NCBI GenBank assembly: GCA_040143965.1
Contig: JASJQH010000222.1
Coordinates: 1 to 20,689 of the forward strand
Length of the DNA stretch: 20,689 bases
Direction of reading: 5' to 3'
Origin: Basidiobolus ranarum
Taxonomy: Eukaryota; Basidiobolomycota; Basidiobolomycetes; Basidiobolales
This document shows positions 1 to 8,607 of the stretch, piece after piece. The notes under the pieces are model-generated. The model saw only the letters and a list, made by a program, of their open reading frames with translations, had not been told where the DNA came from and did no database searches. Position 1 is the stretch's first letter. The number at the start of each line of letters is the position of its first letter. The position numbers were made by a program, and so were the translations under genes.

Positions 1-2
1 CC

Positions 3-1760
3 GTACACGTTCCTCCGACCCCGCCACCCGTTACCTTTCAGCCATTCAACTTTCCTCTAGCTCACACCATCATGTTGGTCACATGCTATTCTGAAGGAGA
101 ACAAGGACTACGAACCACACTTGATTCACTTACCTTGACGGACTATCCTTCTTCCCATAAACTGATCTTGGTAATTGCTGATGGAGTAATTACTGGGTAT
201 GGAAATGACAAGTCTACACCTGAAATCTGTCTATCCATGATGAAGGATTTCGTTATTGCACCAGAGTTGGTTCAACCCATGTCTTATATTGCTATAGCCG
301 ACGGAACTAAGAGGCACAATATGTCGAAGATCTACGCAGGATATTATAAATTTGACGAAACCACAGTACCCGCTGAGAGACAACCTCGAGTTCCTATGAT
401 TTTAATATCGAAATGTGGAAATCAAGAGGAAGCAAATCTTCCGAAGCCAGGCAACCGCGGTAAACGTGACAGTCAGATCATTCTCATGTCTTTCCTACAA
501 CACGTTATGTTCGATGAACGAATGACCGAAATGGAGTATGAGCTTTTCAATGCGATATGGGGTGTTACTGGAGTTAGTCCTGACAATTTTGAGATTGTCT
601 TGATGGTTGATGCTGATACGAAAGTATACCCAGATTCTGTCACCCGAATGGTCTCCTGTATGGTTAGAGATCCGCAAATCATGGGCTTGTGTGGCGAGAC
701 TAAGATTGCAACCAACCGGGAGTCTTGGGTCACCATGATTCAAGTATTCGAATATTACATATCTCATCATTTGAGCAAAGCCTTTGAATCGGTATTTGGC
801 GGTGTTACCTGCTTACCCGGATGCTTTTGCATGTACCGCATCAAAGCTCCTAAAGGAACGAGCGGACTCTGGGTCCCCGTACTAGCAAGTCCAGATATTG
901 TAGAACATTATTCCGAAAATGTAGTCGACACACTTCACAAAAAGAATCTATTATTACTAGGAGAAGATCGATTCCTTACCACTCTAATGTTACGCACTTT
1001 TCCGAAACGAAAGATGATCTTTGTACCACAAGCCGTATGTAAAACGGTAGTACCCGATACTTTTAGTATATTATTATCGCAACGTCGTCGATGGATCAAC
1101 TCCACTGTTCATAATCTACTAGAATTGGTCCTTATTAGAGATCTTTGTGGAACCTTTTGCTTCTCTATGCAATTTGTGGTATTTTTGGAACTCTTAGGGA
1201 CGGTGGTTCTTCCAGCAGCCATATGCTTCACTCTATATCTGATTATTGTCTCATTTCTTACCACACCAGCACCAATCATTCCATTGATCCTTTTAGCGGT
1301 GATATTAGGACTGCCAGCTATTTTAATTCTCATGACCACACGTAAAGTGGTCTACGTTGGCTGGATGTTGATATATCTCTTATCCTTATTTGTTTGGAAC
1401 TTTTTACTTCCGGTGTATGCGTTCTGGCATTTTGACGATTTTAGTTGGGGACAAACTCGTCAAGTGGAGGGGGAGAAAGAAGGAGAAGGGGGACATGGTG
1501 AGAAAGAGGGAGAATTTGATGCAAGTCGTATCACTATGAAGAAATGGTCGGAATTCGAACGTAACAAACGTAGAAAGACGAATTTAGCTTTAAACAAAGT
1601 ACCTGGATTGAATTTATCCAGTAGTTCGCTGGATCAATTGGGATACCATACACCCAGTCAACTTGCCAGACTATCTTCGGTAAATTTGGGTACTAATCCT
1701 AGGACAACCTTGAGCGATTCGGAAAATGAGACCTCCAGCAATGCTGAACAGCCAAGATAA
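3..1760 (+). CDS. Chitin synthase, class IV-like (Chs3 type), 5' partial
   Basis: This is the C-terminal 585 residues of a processive membrane glycosyltransferase (GT2) that polymerises chitin from UDP-GlcNAc at the plasma membrane. The frame is open from base 3, so the ATG at 72 is internal: the residues before it (PLAHTI) run straight into the family motif [10 protein letters not shown]. Visible motifs are the DAD nucleotide-sugar site (609-617), the GGVTCLPGC stretch (about 798-830), the catalytic GEDR (EDR at 963-971) and the QRRRW acceptor motif (1080-1094). Hydrophobic membrane segments follow at about 1143-1260, 1272-1338 and 1347-1428. The tail has the family's FSWGQTR element, then a low-complexity Lys/Glu/Gly run and a Ser/Asn-rich end. 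The catalytic core matches Chs3/class IV more closely than classes I-III. The missing N-terminus should hold further membrane segments and possibly a cytochrome-b5-like domain. No intron is seen in the visible part, and the gene is convergent with the WC-2-like gene. Confidence 0.93.
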   Translation, partial: VHVPPTPPPVTFQPFNFPLAHTIMLVTCYSEGEQGLRTTLDSLTLTDYPSSHKLILVIADGVITGYGNDKSTPEICLSMMKDFVIAPELVQPMSYIAIADGTKRHNMSKIYAGYYKFDETTVPAERQPRVPMILISKCGNQEEANLPKPGNRGKRDSQIILMSFLQHVMFDERMTEMEYELFNAIWGVTGVSPDNFEIVLMVDADTKVYPDSVTRMVSCMVRDPQIMGLCGETKIATNRESWVTMIQVFEYYISHHLSKAFESVFGGVTCLPGCFCMYRIKAPKGTSGLWVPVLASPDIVEHYSENVVDTLHKKNLLLLGEDRFLTTLMLRTFPKRKMIFVPQAVCKTVVPDTFSILLSQRRRWINSTVHNLLELVLIRDLCGTFCFSMQFVVFLELLGTVVLPAAICFTLYLIIVSFLTTPAPIIPLILLAVILGLPAILILMTTRKVVYVGWMLIYLLSLFVWNFLLPVYAFWHFDDFSWGQTRQVEGEKEGEGGHGEKEGEFDASRITMKKWSEFERNKRRKTNLALNKVPGLNLSSSSLDQLGYHTPSQLARLSSVNLGTNPRTTLSDSENETSSNAEQPR

Positions 1761-2480
1761 TTCATTCATTCATTATCCAATAGTCAATATTTCTCCTCCC
1801 TTCCCCTTCCCCTTTCCACTCACGCAATCATAATTATCATACACATTAAGATCGTTTGTTTCAATAATTCCGATCTATTCGATAAATAACCTCCAATTTT
1901 CTTGTATTCCCAAGATATATGAATCAAACATACAATACGTATAGAATTCTGGTAGATCAATCAAGAATTAGTGAATTTATTCGAATAAAAGTTACATTAG
2001 CCAGATATGACTCCATGAGATGGAGAAACTCCAAGCCTAACTCGTAGGTTCTTTTTTGAGGAAACTGGGGTGAGGCGCAGAGAAGGTACTGGGTGTATTA
2101 AAGATACAACATGTTGCATATCTTTATACAGATTATCTACATTGTCAGTGGTTGAAACCTGTCAAAATATTTTCATGAATCAATGAGTTGCTGCGAAGCC
2201 CTACTTGGGTCACTACATTTCCAGTTCGGTGGGAGGTGGATCGTTGATTTCATTAATCAAGTATATAGGAGCCATTAGATGCTAGGTAGTGCATGCCATG
2301 TTAATAAAGGATGAGTGTATAGGGAAGAGGAGTCGTCAGCTTCGAAGGTAAAGGATAATTTGGAAAATAGAAAGAAAATAGGGATAACGGTATATTCAAA
2401 AACTGTTGAGATGCTTGAAACAAACTAATGTGGACTCGTGGTGAATTCCAAGGAATAATTTAATCTCTCGTTCACATTGA
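1761..2480. other. Intergenic region between convergent genes
   Basis: This 720-bp AT-rich spacer holds the 3' untranslated regions of the chitin synthase (from the left) and the WC-2-like gene (from the right). No credible gene is seen. The only clear element is the symmetric poly(A)-signal palindrome at 1976-1989. A second plus-strand AATAAA lies near 2300. Confidence 0.7.
1976..1989. terminator. Palindromic bidirectional poly(A) signal candidate
   Basis: TTTATTCGAATAAA is a perfect 14-bp palindrome, so it gives AATAAA on both strands. It lies about 215 nt after the chitin synthase stop and about 490 nt after the WC-2-like stop. I saw no nearer minus-strand AATAAA for the second gene. Its use in both directions is inferred. 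Confidence 0.45.
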
Positions 2481-3771
2481 CTATAGAACACTGGAAGTTT
2501 CTTCAGTTCTTGATTCTCGCCTGGATTTTTTGGCCCACCGTAATCCACAGGCATTACAAAGACTATATGGGAAAAGAATGTTAGAGGATTTCGGGGAATC
2601 ATCTCAATACTCATTGGTATATTTACGTTTTAGGTCCATGAGGCCCTTTACGCCATTCTGGTGAATCGGTTTTGCCACATTCTGTACATACACGGTCGAT
2701 ATCATCTTCAATCTTATGTTTACGTTGCTGTGAGGAGTACGTCGTTATGGGAGGTGAGAATAGATGAAAAGAGATTCGATTAGCGGTTGTAACATTAACT
2801 TGAATATCTACGACGCTTACCTTTTTCTTACTTACACTAGCTGTGTTTGGAGTTTGGGGTAATGTTGAGCTCTCTTCTCTCTTGGACACTGAACAAGAAT
2901 TTGAATTGGATGTTGACGTTGAGCTAGATGCTCCTCGATCCACCCTTCCGCCTCTAAGGTCTAAAGAATTGCGTAGATCTTCTTCATTATAGGAATTCTC
3001 GTCAGGTAAGTTATCATCAAAATCAAGATTTAAACTAGGCTGAGGACTACTAGAATCCTCATCATCCCCTCCACGAAGTCGAGTTAATCGTTGACGTAGT
3101 ACTTCATTCTCCAATTTCAACTCCAAGAGTTTATCCATACTCGCTGTAGCTTTCAATGGATAAGGGCGTGCGATGGTAAAGAAACATTTAGCTTCGGCAC
3201 CTCCTTTGGTGTACGCATGTCCTTGCGCTTCCAACATAATAAATCTATCATCTTTCTTACGAAACCGATAAAATAATTTAAACTGGTGTTCTGATAAAGA
3301 CTGCTTGATATCACGTACAAAGATATCAACATCATCTACGTGAATAAAATCCACAATATTTCTTCCTATTAATTCAGGAGGAGAATAACCAACGAGGGAT
3401 AAGGAAGAGGGTGAACAATACATAAAACTTCCTCCTGGGTTGATAACATAGTAAAAGTCGGGTAATTGGTCGATGATTCGATGGGACCAATTTTTGCGTT
3501 TGGTAAACTCTAGTAGATGAGAGTTACTTATGGGATAAATACTTTTAGCTAGAGAGCTCGAAGCCTGAGAACTGGTTTTCAAATTGAGGAAAGGATTGGT
3601 GGACAAATTGTCTCGAGAAGTGGAAATATCATTAGTACTACTGTTAGGTGTGTCCTGATGAGAACCGTTATACGCATAGCGTGAACGTACAGGAGAAACG
3701 ATATTTGAGCTGTTATTGGAATTGGATGGATCACAGGAGGTGGAGTTATTTGGTGTGCTAGAGGAGTCCAT
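2481..3771 (-). CDS. White Collar-2-like PAS/GATA zinc-finger regulator
   Basis: This is probably the partner of the White Collar-1 photoreceptor in the light-responsive, clock-type transcription complex. Proposed exons are 3771-2821, 2727-2627 and 2562-2481, giving 377 aa. Residues 1-85 are Ser/Asn/Thr-rich. A PAS domain spans about residues 100-205 and lacks the flavin-binding cysteine motif of LOV domains, as expected for WC-2. A short leucine-rich helix follows at about 211-233, then an acidic/serine linker, a basic run, and a CX2CX18CX2C GATA finger of the White Collar type (CTECGKTDSPEW...LCNACGLRWAKK). A phase-2 intron splits the finger; without splicing, translation stops just after GPKT and the last two cysteines are lost. 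The protein ends only about 16 residues after the finger. The start is the first ATG after an in-frame upstream stop, with A at -3. It is convergent with the chitin synthase. Confidence 0.92.
2563..2626 (-). other. Intron splitting the GATA zinc finger (64 nt)
   Basis: The donor GTAAAT follows ...CCTAAAAC, a branch-like CTAAC lies inside, and the acceptor is CATATAG. Splicing rebuilds a Thr codon (AC|T) and restores LCNACGLRWAKK, the second half of the zinc finger. The protein match makes this intron near certain. Confidence 0.93.
2728..2820 (-). other. Probable 93-nt phase-0 intron, stop-free and divisible by three
   Basis: The donor is GTAAGC after AAAAAG, a CTAAT branch-like site lies about 52 nt before the end, and the acceptor is CCTCACAG after a pyrimidine-rich tract. 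Removing it joins two basic runs as KKK|QRKHK, a plausible nuclear localisation signal. If retained, it adds 31 hydrophobic/polar residues that resemble nothing in WC-2 proteins as I know them. Because the frame stays open, simple ORF calling would miss it. Confidence 0.7.
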
Positions 3772-4617
3772 ACTTTTTGGCCAAATAAACGAACTATAAG
3801 GCTTGTGGTTAAAGCAGGAAGTACGGTAGAGCGTATTCGGAGTAGAATAGCTAACAAAAAAGGATCAATGCTAGCCTAGCGGTGGTATTGAATAGTTAAC
3901 GAAATAGTTGGAATATGGTTAACAGTCTCTTGCAAGAGAAGTGAGGGATGTGATATTGATCTGAATTATCGAAAAAAGTAACCAAGCGAAAAGGGGCTTA
4001 ATAAATGACTTGTGAATACTCGACCAATTGAAAAACTCTATAATATTAGATCAAAAAGGATTAATTTTCCATGAGTTTTTCAGCAGCTGATATGAGGTGG
4101 TGAATGTGCGTCTAGATAATATCCCCAAAATGACCCACATTTCCACTCCCTCGTTACTATTGTCAAACAATTTTGCTGCCTCTTTCCATTAAAAGCCGAC
4201 GGAAACGAAACACAGAGCAGAGATCGTAATATTCTATAGCTTTTTCCGATCTGAAGGTGGCATCGATGCTAATCACTGAGCTTGTTGAAATCCAACTCTT
4301 TCTAGCCAATTATTCCTGATTTCACCACTTCTATTGAAGATCTGACTCGACCTGTCTTGGGAGCAATATGGGTGAGGATGAGCCAATCCGCTGATTTTCC
4401 GTTGTAAATACTGATATTTTCCAATGGAAATTGGATTATAAATCGGCATTCAGCATTAGATTCTTAAATAAGCATGGATATGGAGATTTTTATTTGGATA
4501 TGATTTAAAACTAATGTGGGATAAGATTTATATATGGTGGCTATACATGTTAGTGCTTATTTAAAATAAAATATCTAAAGAATGAGGGTGCTTCAAGCTA
4601 ATATTCAAATGCTCTTT
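3772..4617. other. Intergenic: WC-2-like promoter and oxidase 3' region
   Basis: This 846-bp stretch lies between two minus-strand genes. It should contain the 3' end of the alternative oxidase on the right and the promoter of the WC-2-like gene on the left. No convincing TATA box or gene was found. A minus-strand AATAAA at 4489-4494 is the one recognisable signal. Confidence 0.65.
4489..4494 (-). terminator. Poly(A) signal candidate of alternative oxidase
   Basis: AATAAA on the minus strand lies about 125 nt downstream of the oxidase stop codon, a typical fungal 3' UTR distance. Confidence 0.4.
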
Positions 4618-5997
4618 CTATGCCCATTTACTGGCTTTTCCGTCTTCTACATCCATATTACGTGACATTGCTTGCTCCTGCTGTTGGGCAACATGGAGCA
4701 TTCCACTGCGACTGATTTCTTCGCGGAGGTCTTCCTGCTTCAAGGTGATTCGATCCGAAAAATGATGATTGGTATCTCGATGTAGGGCTTCATCGGCACG
4801 AACAGCTAGAACCACATCTCGAAGGGTGGCGGACTTTTGCAAGTTCCAGTAATCCACAGCAATCTGTGGTGCGGGTTTATCTTCGATACGACCTTCATCG
4901 ATCTCCTTCAAAAATCCAGTGTAGGAAATAACTGCCTCTTCCTCAAGGTATCCCACAATTCTACATGTATGAAATGTTTAATCAACTACTCAGCCTCCAA
5001 ATAAAAGACCGTCTTGAACTTACCGATGGGCAGTCTTTGGTGTGAACAGATAGAACAAAAAGAAACAGTTGAAAAATACGCCCTAAATATGATGTGGTGA
5101 GTTCGGTGTGATGATCTAGAGCAAGTATGGCTTGACAAGTACCTGAACAGCAGTCACCAGCATTCTCTCGAGGAGTGTGGGTTGGCATACTTTCATCCAA
5201 GTAAGTAAATGCATTCTGTATGGAAAGATGGTGAGACAAAGTACAAATCCGTTCATTAAATAGCTTGATTACCTTTCATTCTCGGCCTCATGAAGAAGAT
5301 GTGTGATCCATCCTAAACATCCCAATTGAGTGAATTGAATTTGGTTAATTATGCAAAGCTCTCCTATTTACCTCCATCATGCTTCATTTTACGAAGACTT
5401 CTTAAATGACGAATAACCGCTAGTAGAAATTGAATAATTAGTGATAGTTCCAGCTAGTCGGATTTCTCTCACAATGTAAGTCACTTACCACCAACCATGC
5501 CAGGCACAGCTGCCACTGTCTCAAGGGCCTAATTAAAATATTTCAGTAAGAAAGATGATCAACTAAGAATTGCCTATAATAAGTCTACATACGACTGCTC
5601 TGTGTAAATATTTCTTTCGGAAGAAGAGATCGGCGGGGATACGCAAGGATTTAACTACCGTTAAAGCTACCTTGTCGCCAAAGGTAATAGGTTCGCGATG
5701 TTTAGTTAGACCAATATCTAACTTTTCCAAATCCGCCGAGGTAAGTTTTTGCGAAATGAAGTCGTTTCGAATTGGCTTGGGATGCACTTCGTTTAGCAGT
5801 TCTTCGGGCACCTTGAAGAAGTCGGGATTCACAACACCTTTCCTATCTTCCTTGTGCAATTGAAGATGAACCTGACGAGTGCAGGCAGGTACCGAACGAA
5901 CGAAAGAGGTACGTAGGTTGGACGAGGCTAAAATAGATGTAGGAAGGCCCACCATTGACTTGGAAGCTAAGAGCTGCGTTGCTTTGAATGCGTTCAT
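4618..5997 (-). CDS. aox: Mitochondrial alternative oxidase, seven exons
   Basis: This inner-membrane di-iron ubiquinol oxidase passes electrons from ubiquinol to oxygen, bypassing complexes III and IV. Exons are 5997-5593, 5528-5489, 5419-5372, 5312-5273, 5215-5143, 5082-5024 and 4960-4618; the joined frame gives 335 aa, usual for fungal AOX. The N-terminus is rich in Ser, Arg and Leu with few acids, like a mitochondrial presequence. Family motifs lie in order: [22 protein letters not shown] (E138), HEAENERMHL (E177, H180), GYLEEEAV (ligand in E228-E230) and [12 protein letters not shown] (E279, H282). All six di-iron ligands are therefore present. A hydrophobic segment ([12 protein letters not shown], about 204-215) fits the membrane-surface helix. 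A TATATATA lies about 50 nt upstream, beside a tandem duplication. No frame break or missing motif was found. Confidence 0.96.
4961..5592 (-). other. Six short introns of the alternative oxidase
   Basis: Introns are 5592-5529 (64 nt), 5488-5420 (69), 5371-5313 (59), 5272-5216 (57), 5142-5083 (60) and 5023-4961 (63). All start with GT (GTATGT, GTAAGT, GTAAAT, GTAATC, GTACTT, GTAAGT) and end in AG. The joined codons reproduce AOX motifs without a break, which fixes each junction. Four of the internal exons are only 40-59 nt long. Confidence 0.93.
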
Positions 5998-6044
5998 GAT
6001 TAAACTTGATTGGTTTTGTGATGTGATGGTAGTTCAAATCTTTG

Positions 6045-6052
6045 TATATATA
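6045..6052 (-). promoter_or_regulatory. TATA box candidate of alternative oxidase
   Basis: TATATATA sits 48-55 nt upstream of the oxidase ATG. The spacing matches that of the peptidase TATA box and implies a very short 5' UTR. Confidence 0.45.
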
Positions 6053-6089
6053 GAAGTTTAAAAATTTCTTGATGTGAGCATCGGAATCA

Positions 6090-6405
6090 ATCGGAAGCTT
6101 GTACACAAACATACTTCCTATTATTCTCGTTAAACTTCAATATTTGAACAATATCGGAATAAACATCCTCCTGATGTTTCCATAAATTAGGGTTTACGTT
6201 CATATCTATCATATGTAAATAGTCAATATGTTCTGTAGATGGAAATCCATCGGAAGCTTGTACGTGGACCTACTTCCTATTATTCTCGTTGGCCTCCAAT
6301 ATGGAGCTAACAATATCGGAATTGACATCCTCCTGACGTTTCCACAAATTAGGGTTTACGTTCATATCTATCATATGTAAATAGTCAATATATTCCCCAG
6401 ATGAA
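6090..6405. repeat. Diverged tandem duplication, two units of about 160 bp
   Basis: Unit 1 runs from about 6090 to 6248 and unit 2 from about 6249 to 6405. Both begin ATCGGAAGCTTGTAC, share CTTCCTATTATTCTCGTT and CATCCTCCTGA, and have an identical 46-nt block (6184-6229 and 6346-6391). The left half has diverged and unit 2 has about 3 extra bases. Each unit has its own short hairpin (TTCAATATTTGAA in unit 1, CTCCAATATGGAG in unit 2). The repeat starts about 90 bp upstream of the oxidase ATG, so unit 1 may lie in its promoter. Confidence 0.85.
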
Positions 6406-8559
6406 ACGGAGCGGAGCGGAAAGGTAAATCACAAGGGTATGCTTACTGCGGTGGACATTGGACAGTTATATTGCTCGGGTAGTGTAGGAGGGGGAATTTC
6501 TATTTACGTGTACATGGTAATCTCTTTCTTGGATTCAGCCTTAGTTGCATTCGTTTTAGCCATATATCTCAGATATACCATATGGATACGTATCATTCTT
6601 TCCATTGCTCTTCCAAAGGCCCCAGTTTCAAGACTATGTGGGCCATATCTTTGTTAACTATAAATATACAACGGTGACTTTCAGGTGGATTCGATCATAG
6701 ATGCACCAATCTTTCCTAAGAATGGTTTGGTGTACTTGGTAATGTACACGAGCTTGGGGCAATATATTGGTCACTAGTTGATTCCTTTCCTGACTCAGAA
6801 TGAGTAGAATTGATTGGGGAAATTTAGGCTGGTTTCACAATAATTTAGGGATCGTCGGAGATCACAATAGTATTTTTGGTGGGCGATATTATGGTATTTG
6901 TAAGCATTTGTTAACTAATTTCTATCTGTAGAATGATTGTAAACCATATGGATTGGAGTCACCATTCATGTCAAATTTCAATCTTAATTGGGTAGCTTCG
7001 GATTTATGGCAACTGGATTAAAGAAAGGTTCCATTAGAGGAGTTTTCTAAATAAAGGTAGCCGGTCTCCACCATAATATAGTAACTGCCTGAATAACAAG
7101 ATTTTCCTTTTACCAAACATTACATCAACTGTTTCACACTGATGTAGTGGGGTGCTTTCCTATCATCAGTAAATCTTTGAGGCAAAGGAGTTGCCGGGAG
7201 GTTGTCTATCACCAACACCACACTTTCCTTCGTTGATCAGGGAGTGTGGTTGTGTGTCAGTGACTTCATCTGGAAGAGTATCATTGTAGTTAAAGATAAA
7301 CTTATCTAGCGTATGAGACATGTGAGCTTAAGCATGTGTCTACCTTTTATTTCCCTTAACCCTTGATCCACTCTTGATTGATACCTTCGAATGATTATTA
7401 CCTTTGACCATTTTAGGTAGATTTTGAAATATTCCTCTCACAGAGTTCCGATTGGACTGATATCTAAGCATAGATGTTTATAGTTATACCCGTAATCATT
7501 GTTTAATACATCAAGTATTTGTGTGTGTATTTGTGGGTTAAGCTTAGAGATGAGAAAGCATGTATTGTCAAAAATCATTCCTTTGGTAGTAAGCAAATCA
7601 TTGCCTTTGCAAGTCCAACCTTCCTAGTCCTTAGATGATTCACATGTGTGCTAAATATATGTTCCAGCTTTAACTAATATATAGTTAGGTACAGACCAAG
7701 GGGGATAATGAATTGAATTGTCAATACCCATCACTCTACATCATCTTCACCAATCAAAGTATAGTGTTAAGACACATTCCACTTAATATACCTTTATAGT
7801 CGCAAACTTCTTTGTCTGAATTAGTCAACATGTAATGCTTTGATCCTAAGAAACCTTATTGACTACCAACCCCGCAAAAAATGTATATGTCAATCCAGAG
7901 TATGTAATACACATAACAAATCTGTAAATGCTCCAAATTTTATTCCAAGAATACTCAATACTAGGACTAGGTATGATCCTTACGCTCCTTTGAGCATTGA
8001 GATTGTTTAACGTATTTTACGTTAATCACCTATAGTTCCAAGTGAAGTAAAACTAGGATTCAACTGGAATTTTAACTACTAAGAGTTACCTTCATATTAG
8101 GTGTGAAAGTTATCGTAACTTGAAATCGTGTGAACCAACTCTTTATAGATCTAACCACCGAATTCCAGAAAGTAGCTGCCGTATAACCACGCCGATGTTA
8201 AACGAAGCTATTCCATGGGAATTTATGGAGGTTTATCAAAATCTAGCAATATAGACATTAATACTTGTATTGCTCACTAACCTATGCTCACTAGAATCTT
8301 TCATCACTTTTGCTGAGAATTTGCCAATCATTGACGGCCTATTTAGTAAATCCAGAATAAACTTCGATTTTGGATCAATACACAAGATTTCAGATAATGA
8401 ATTTTGGTGATACGGGAATAGTCACTTGAGTGGTGATTTTGCTCTGTAAAGCGTAGTGCACATGTAATCATTGGTTTTACTACAATTCCATTAACACGGT
8501 AAGCATGATCAAAGTTCATGGGAAGTATTAGTTATCCCAAAATGAGACAACAGTCAGAG

Positions 8560-8568
8560 TATAAATAA
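8560..8568 (+). promoter_or_regulatory. TATA box of the DPP V-like peptidase
   Basis: TATAAATAA starts 48 nt before the ATG at 8608. With the usual spacing of about 30 nt, transcription would start near 8590, leaving a leader of about 20 nt. Confidence 0.55.
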
Positions 8569-8607
8569 CCGGGTTCAAGTAGGAATGAAAGCAATAAGTC
8601 ATTCAAG

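Larger units (their letters stand above)
5998..8607. other. 2.6-kb divergent intergenic region
   Basis: This region lies between the 5' ends of the alternative oxidase (-) and the peptidase (+), so it should hold both promoters. Near the left end are a TATATATA and a ~160-bp tandem duplication, then a short purine run (CGGAGCGGAGCGGA, about 6408-6420). From about 6660 to 8550 I see only AT-rich sequence, with no long open frame, tRNA or rRNA. Confidence 0.65.

Noticed and set aside
72-74. ATG at 72 as the chitin synthase start
   Set aside because: The frame is open back to base 3 and the residues before it (PLAHTI) belong to the conserved core, so this Met is internal and the gene is cut by the window edge.
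4618-4956. Separate small protein at 4618-4956, and another at 5563-5997
   Set aside because: Both are exons (last and first) of one alternative oxidase; five further exons between them join without frame error.
6439-6657. Hydrophobic 72-codon open frame in the oxidase-peptidase intergenic region
   Set aside because: It is short, shows no recognisable motif, and its hydrophobic look is what AT-rich DNA gives in this frame.
8150-8215. Stretch resembling part of 5S rRNA (CCACGCCGATGTTAAACGAAG)
   Set aside because: Only a few short words agree; the conserved internal control region and the flanking helices of 5S rRNA are not present.
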